A stretch of 8,981 nucleotides of DNA from Candidatus Spechtiibacteriota bacterium (GTDB taxonomy: Bacteria > Patescibacteriota > Minisyncoccia > Spechtbacterales > HO2-43-30), in NCBI GenBank assembly GCA_016177905.1, contig JACOUK010000078.1, positions 1-8,981 of the forward strand. Reading direction: 5' to 3'. Numbering within the stretch: the stretch's first letter is position 1; each line of letters begins with the position of its first letter. The notes under the pieces were generated by a model. That model was not told the DNA's origin and did no database searches. It saw nothing but the letters and a program-made list of their open reading frames with translations. Shown one piece after another: positions 6,854-8,981 of the stretch. Made by a program: the position numbers and the translations under genes.

Positions 6854-7216
6854 ATGAGTCCACACTTTTATGCAACTGATATTGAAACGCTTGAAAAGGA
6901 GACGGAAGTTGAATTTTTTCGTTCTTCGGGTCCGGGCGGACAAAACGTGAATAAGCGAGAGACCGGCGTGCGGATTCGCCATATTCCATCAGCTATTGTC
7001 ATTGAAGCTACGGATGAGAGAAGCCAGTGGCAAAATCGGCAGATTGCGTTTGAGCGATTACAGAAAAAATTGGAGGAGCTCAATCGCGAAACTTCGGCCA
7101 AGCCCCGGATTCCTACAAGAATTCCAAGAAGAGAAAAAAGGAAGAGACTTATAGAAAAGCGACTGCACGGCGAGAAGAAAAAATCGCGGCAATCGCCAAA
7201 TGGAGAGCTTATATAA
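6854..7216 (+). CDS. Release-factor-like GGQ peptidyl-tRNA hydrolase (ArfB/MTRFR-like, ribosome rescue)
   Basis: This 120-residue protein carries only the catalytic GGQ domain of class I release factors: RSSGPGGQNVNK with Gly28-Gly29-Gln30, then VRIRHIPSAIVIEATDERSQ (38-57) and NRQIAFERLQKKL. A lysine/arginine-rich tail follows (about 80-116, with P-R-I-P-T-R-I-P-R-R). It lacks the codon-recognition domain of RF1/RF2, so it cannot read stop codons by that route. In E. coli ArfB a similar basic tail enters the empty mRNA channel and the GGQ releases the peptide from a stalled ribosome, so rescue of non-stop ribosomes is the likely job. The HIPSAIVIE...ERSQ segment is closer to RF1/RF2 and mitochondrial MTRFR than to E. 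coli ArfB as I recall them, so the exact subfamily is open. AAAGGA abuts the ATG with no spacer. The last 8 bp overlap the end of dinB on the other strand. Confidence 0.85.
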   Translation: MSPHFYATDIETLEKETEVEFFRSSGPGGQNVNKRETGVRIRHIPSAIVIEATDERSQWQNRQIAFERLQKKLEELNRETSAKPRIPTRIPRREKRKRLIEKRLHGEKKKSRQSPNGELI

Positions 7217-8309
7217 AATTGCTTACTCGAAATCCGATAAGCCGGATTTTTTTCTGCGGATTCAGGAATGGCCAGAAGAGTTTGAGAGCAAGCCTTTCGA
7301 CAGCTTCTTGATTTTTTGTTTGGTAATTTCCGGATTGAGATTTTGTGTGAGTTTGAAAGTCAGCGTATCGAATTTTTATGGTGACTGTGTGAAACGCGCG
7401 AAACTCTTCTTTTAAGGCGGACTGAAGAACGTTTTGTGTGAGCCTGAAAAGAACGGGAAGGATTTTTTGCGCGCTCTTTGTGTCATGATCAAACGTATGT
7501 TCTTCGCTGATGGACTTTGTTTCCGCATCTTCACCAACGGGTCTTTCGTCGATGCCGCGCGATGATTCGTAAAGAGCAATGCCATGCTTTCCAAACTTTT
7601 CATAGAGAATTAATTGAGGTACTTTCCGTAAATCCAGAACCGTCTCTACGCGAAGCTGTTTGAGTGCCGCTTCGGTTTTCGGGCCGACGCCGGGAATTTT
7701 GCGTACTGGCAAAGGGTCGAGAAATGCTTGGACATCTTCAGGGTTTACAATTGTTACGCCATTGGGCTTTTGAAAGTCACTCGCTATCTTCGCAATCAGC
7801 ATATTAGGCCCGACGCCTACGGAAGCAGTAACCTTTTCTTTGCTCCTAATTTTGTTTTTAACTGTACCAGCAATTTTTTCAATCCTTTGTATACAATTAT
7901 TGCGATCGCAATCATTGCATACAGGAGAAATGTCAATGTATGCTTCATCAATTCCGACTTGTTCAAATGTGCCATCGTATTTTTGCGCGGTATCTTGTAA
8001 AATTTTCATTACAGATTTTGATACTCGTAAGTAGAGCGAGCTATTTACCGGAAGAAAAATCGCGGAAGGGGCTCCTGCTGAGCTTGCCGAAGCACAGAGG
8101 CGCCATGCGCGCGATATTGGCATGGCGCTGTGTATCCCAAACTTTCGTGCGGTATAATTCGCCGTAGAAACTACGCCTCGTCCCTTGCCTTCTTTTGGAT
8201 CGGCGCCGACAACAATCGGCTTGCCGAGAAAGCGGGGATTCTCCCGTTCTTCGCACGACGCGAAAAAAGCGTCGAGATCAACATGGAAAATAATGCGTTT
8301 TTCTGCCAT
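7209..8309 (-). CDS. dinB: DNA polymerase IV (Y-family translesion polymerase)
   Basis: This 366-residue Y-family polymerase copies past damaged template bases without proofreading. The palm has the metal ligands Asp11 in HVDLDAFFAS and Asp121-Glu122 in GIDEAYIDIS; Phe16 is the expected steric gate against ribonucleotides. Then come SVGVGPNMLIAKIASDFQKP, the helix-hairpin-helix KIPGVGPKTEAALKQL and the little-finger domain (about 255-366), ending RLIGFRVSNF. Three oddities: an extra eight residues (73-80, low-complexity Ala/Ser/Gly) split what would read RLC-PSAIFLPVN; Cys131, Cys134 and Cys139 form a CxxCx4C cluster just after the catalytic loop; and the protein stops right after the last little-finger strand, with no C-terminal QL.LF-type sliding-clamp motif. 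ATG 8309 gives the usual N-terminus; it has no Shine-Dalgarno, and a TATAAT ends 9 nt upstream. No LexA-like operator was recognised, so SOS control is not evident. Confidence 0.93.
   Translation of the reverse strand: MAEKRIIFHVDLDAFFASCEERENPRFLGKPIVVGADPKEGKGRGVVSTANYTARKFGIHSAMPISRAWRLCASASSAGAPSAIFLPVNSSLYLRVSKSVMKILQDTAQKYDGTFEQVGIDEAYIDISPVCNDCDRNNCIQRIEKIAGTVKNKIRSKEKVTASVGVGPNMLIAKIASDFQKPNGVTIVNPEDVQAFLDPLPVRKIPGVGPKTEAALKQLRVETVLDLRKVPQLILYEKFGKHGIALYESSRGIDERPVGEDAETKSISEEHTFDHDTKSAQKILPVLFRLTQNVLQSALKEEFRAFHTVTIKIRYADFQTHTKSQSGNYQTKNQEAVERLALKLFWPFLNPQKKIRLIGFRVSNFI
7230..7253 (+). terminator. Rho-independent terminator of the GGQ gene, inside the 3' end of dinB
   Basis: AAATCCG (7230-7236) and CGGATTT (7243-7249) form a perfect 7-bp stem with a 6-nt loop; the T run continues to 7253. 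On the plus strand this is an intrinsic terminator 14 nt after the GGQ stop. On the minus strand the same bases encode the last conserved dinB residues (KKIRLIGFR) and have no T tract after the stem, so it should act only on plus-strand transcription. Confidence 0.65.
8070..8093 (-). repeat. 24-nt in-frame insertion with two mini-hairpins in dinB (candidate palindromic repeat)
   Basis: On the minus strand the segment contains GCTTCGGCAAGC (4-bp stem, CGGC loop) followed, sharing two bases, by GCTCAGCAGGAGC (4-bp stem, 5-nt loop). It encodes residues 73-80 (ASASSAGA). Removing exactly these 24 nt restores the continuous DinB motif RLCPSAIFLPVN. Exact edges could shift by a codon. No second copy is in this window, so its identity as a dispersed repeat is inference. 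Confidence 0.5.
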
Positions 8310-8318
8310 GGCCGTGTT

Positions 8319-8324
8319 ATTATA
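8319..8324 (-). promoter_or_regulatory. dinB -10 box, nearly leaderless start
   Basis: On the minus strand a consensus TATAAT ends 9 nt before the dinB ATG (8309), predicting an mRNA leader of about 2-3 nt or none. No -35 consensus is found at 16-18 nt spacing. Confidence 0.55.
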
Positions 8325-8347
8325 CCCCTTTTTATTTTACGCAGAAA

Positions 8348-8356
8348 TGATATGAT
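8348..8356 (+). promoter_or_regulatory. ychF extended -10 promoter, probably leaderless
   Basis: TGA-TATGAT is an extended -10 box ending 8 nt before the ychF ATG. The 8 nt between (a T run, then CCGT) hold no Shine-Dalgarno, so the message probably begins at or within a base or two of the start codon. Confidence 0.5.
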
Positions 8357-8364
8357 TTTTCCGT

Positions 8365-8981
8365 ATGTCTTTATCCATCGGCATTGTGGGGCTTCCCAAT
8401 GTTGGGAAATCAACGCTTTTTCAGGCGCTGACGAAAAAAGAAGTGCTGATCGCAAATTATCCGTTCGCGACCATTGATCCGAATGTGGGGGTAGTCGCGG
8501 TGCCCGACGAGCGCGTCGAAAAACTTGCCGTGTTTTCGCGTTCAGAAAAAAAAGTTCCGGCAATCGTGGAATTCGTGGATATTGCCGGACTTGTAAGAGG
8601 CGCCAATAAAGGCGAGGGATTGGGCAATCAATTTCTCGCTCATATTCGGGAGGTAGACGCGGTGATCTACATGATACGGGCATTTGAAGACCCGAGCATT
8701 CTGCATGTGGAGGCAAGGGTTGATCCGAAAGACGATATTGAAATTCTGACCACGGAGCTTATGCTGAAAGACCTTGAAACAGTGGAAAAACATTGGGAGA
8801 AACTGACAAAAGACGCAAAGGGAGGAAACAAAGACGCGATCAGACAGATGCCGATTTTGGAAAAAGTGCGGGATGGTCTTCGCGACGGCGTTATGGCGTA
8901 CAAAACTTTTCTGAACGAGGAAAATTCTGCGCAGGAGGAGGTTTGCGAAAAATTGAAAAGAGATCTCCAGCTTTTAACTTC
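8365..8981 (+). CDS. ychF: YchF/Ola1 family redox-regulated ATPase (3' truncated)
   Basis: The first 205 codons of a P-loop ATPase of the Obg-related YchF/Ola1 family are present; full-length members are about 360 residues. Visible motifs: P-loop GLPNVGKST (9-17, Lys15), the family's NYPFATIDPN (31-40) with VGVV, and the G3 switch DIAGLVRGANKGEGLGNQF (72-90), followed by LAHIREVDA and IRAFEDP (104-110). The start of the alpha-helical coiled-coil insertion (about 130-205) is also present; the adenine-specificity motif and C-terminal TGS domain lie beyond the window. YchF proteins hydrolyse ATP rather than GTP, bind ribosomes and have been linked to translation and oxidative-stress control. ATG 8365 gives the exact family N-terminus; there is no Shine-Dalgarno. 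The alanine in RAFEDP replaces a cysteine that I recall as common there in other YchF proteins. The gene diverges from dinB over a 55-bp gap holding both promoters. Confidence 0.95.
   Translation, partial: MSLSIGIVGLPNVGKSTLFQALTKKEVLIANYPFATIDPNVGVVAVPDERVEKLAVFSRSEKKVPAIVEFVDIAGLVRGANKGEGLGNQFLAHIREVDAVIYMIRAFEDPSILHVEARVDPKDDIEILTTELMLKDLETVEKHWEKLTKDAKGGNKDAIRQMPILEKVRDGLRDGVMAYKTFLNEENSAQEEVCEKLKRDLQLLT

Noticed and set aside
6789..6989. N-terminal extension of the FIST gene to an ATG at 6989
   Set aside because: It would overlap the oppositely oriented GGQ gene and lie upstream of the predicted FIST promoter (-10 at 6816-6821). The extra 67 residues show no family similarity and read as the antisense of the GGQ gene.
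1..8981. RNA genes, CRISPR array, insertion sequence, riboswitch or phage features
   Set aside because: No gap exceeds 92 bp, no tRNA cloverleaf, direct-repeat array, transposase frame or terminal inverted repeats were seen on either strand.

Overview
The window is a compact, mid-GC bacterial chromosome segment. Eight protein genes fill almost all of it, every gap is under 100 bases, and there are no RNA genes, CRISPR arrays or insertion sequences. TAA, TAG and TGA all act as stops, so the standard code is used. Gene content (ClpB under CIRCE, DUF192, FIST protein, dCache histidine kinase, stand-alone GGQ protein, DinB, YchF), tight packing and start sites lacking Shine-Dalgarno sequences suggest a Patescibacteria/CPR (Parcubacteria-like) genome. 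That placement is an inference, not something a marker gene here proves.

Layout. (1) 1-3451, plus strand, proteostasis block: the C-terminal PDZ end of an HtrA-type protease, then a perfect CIRCE operator whose 9-nt spacer begins with a TTGACA -35 box, then an 888-residue ClpB-type AAA+ unfoldase, then a membrane-anchored DUF192 protein joined to it by an ATGA stop/start overlap. (2) 3511-6788, minus strand, signalling block: a FIST-domain sensor followed by a membrane dCache-HAMP-HisKA-HATPase kinase; no response regulator is in the window. (3) 6854-7216, plus strand: a 120-residue release-factor-like GGQ protein, probably for ribosome rescue, diverging from the FIST gene across a 65-bp double promoter. 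(4) 7209-8309, minus strand: DNA polymerase IV (DinB), overlapping the GGQ gene tail to tail by 8 bp. (5) 8365-end, plus strand: the first 205 codons of the ATPase YchF, diverging from dinB across 55 bp.

Main points for a second look. The ClpB has a full ClpB-length coiled-coil middle domain, yet its second AAA+ domain carries an extra segment with Leu-Gly-Phe where ClpC-type proteins have their ClpP-docking loop; it may be a natural disaggregase that hands substrates to ClpP. The dinB gene contains an extra in-frame 24 nt with two small hairpins that splits an otherwise consensus DinB motif, which looks like a short palindromic repeat inserted into a coding region. The first genes of the transcription units have -10 boxes very close to the start codon and poor or no Shine-Dalgarno sequence, while the two downstream operon genes have strong ones. 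The plus-strand terminator for the GGQ gene lies inside the 3' coding end of dinB.
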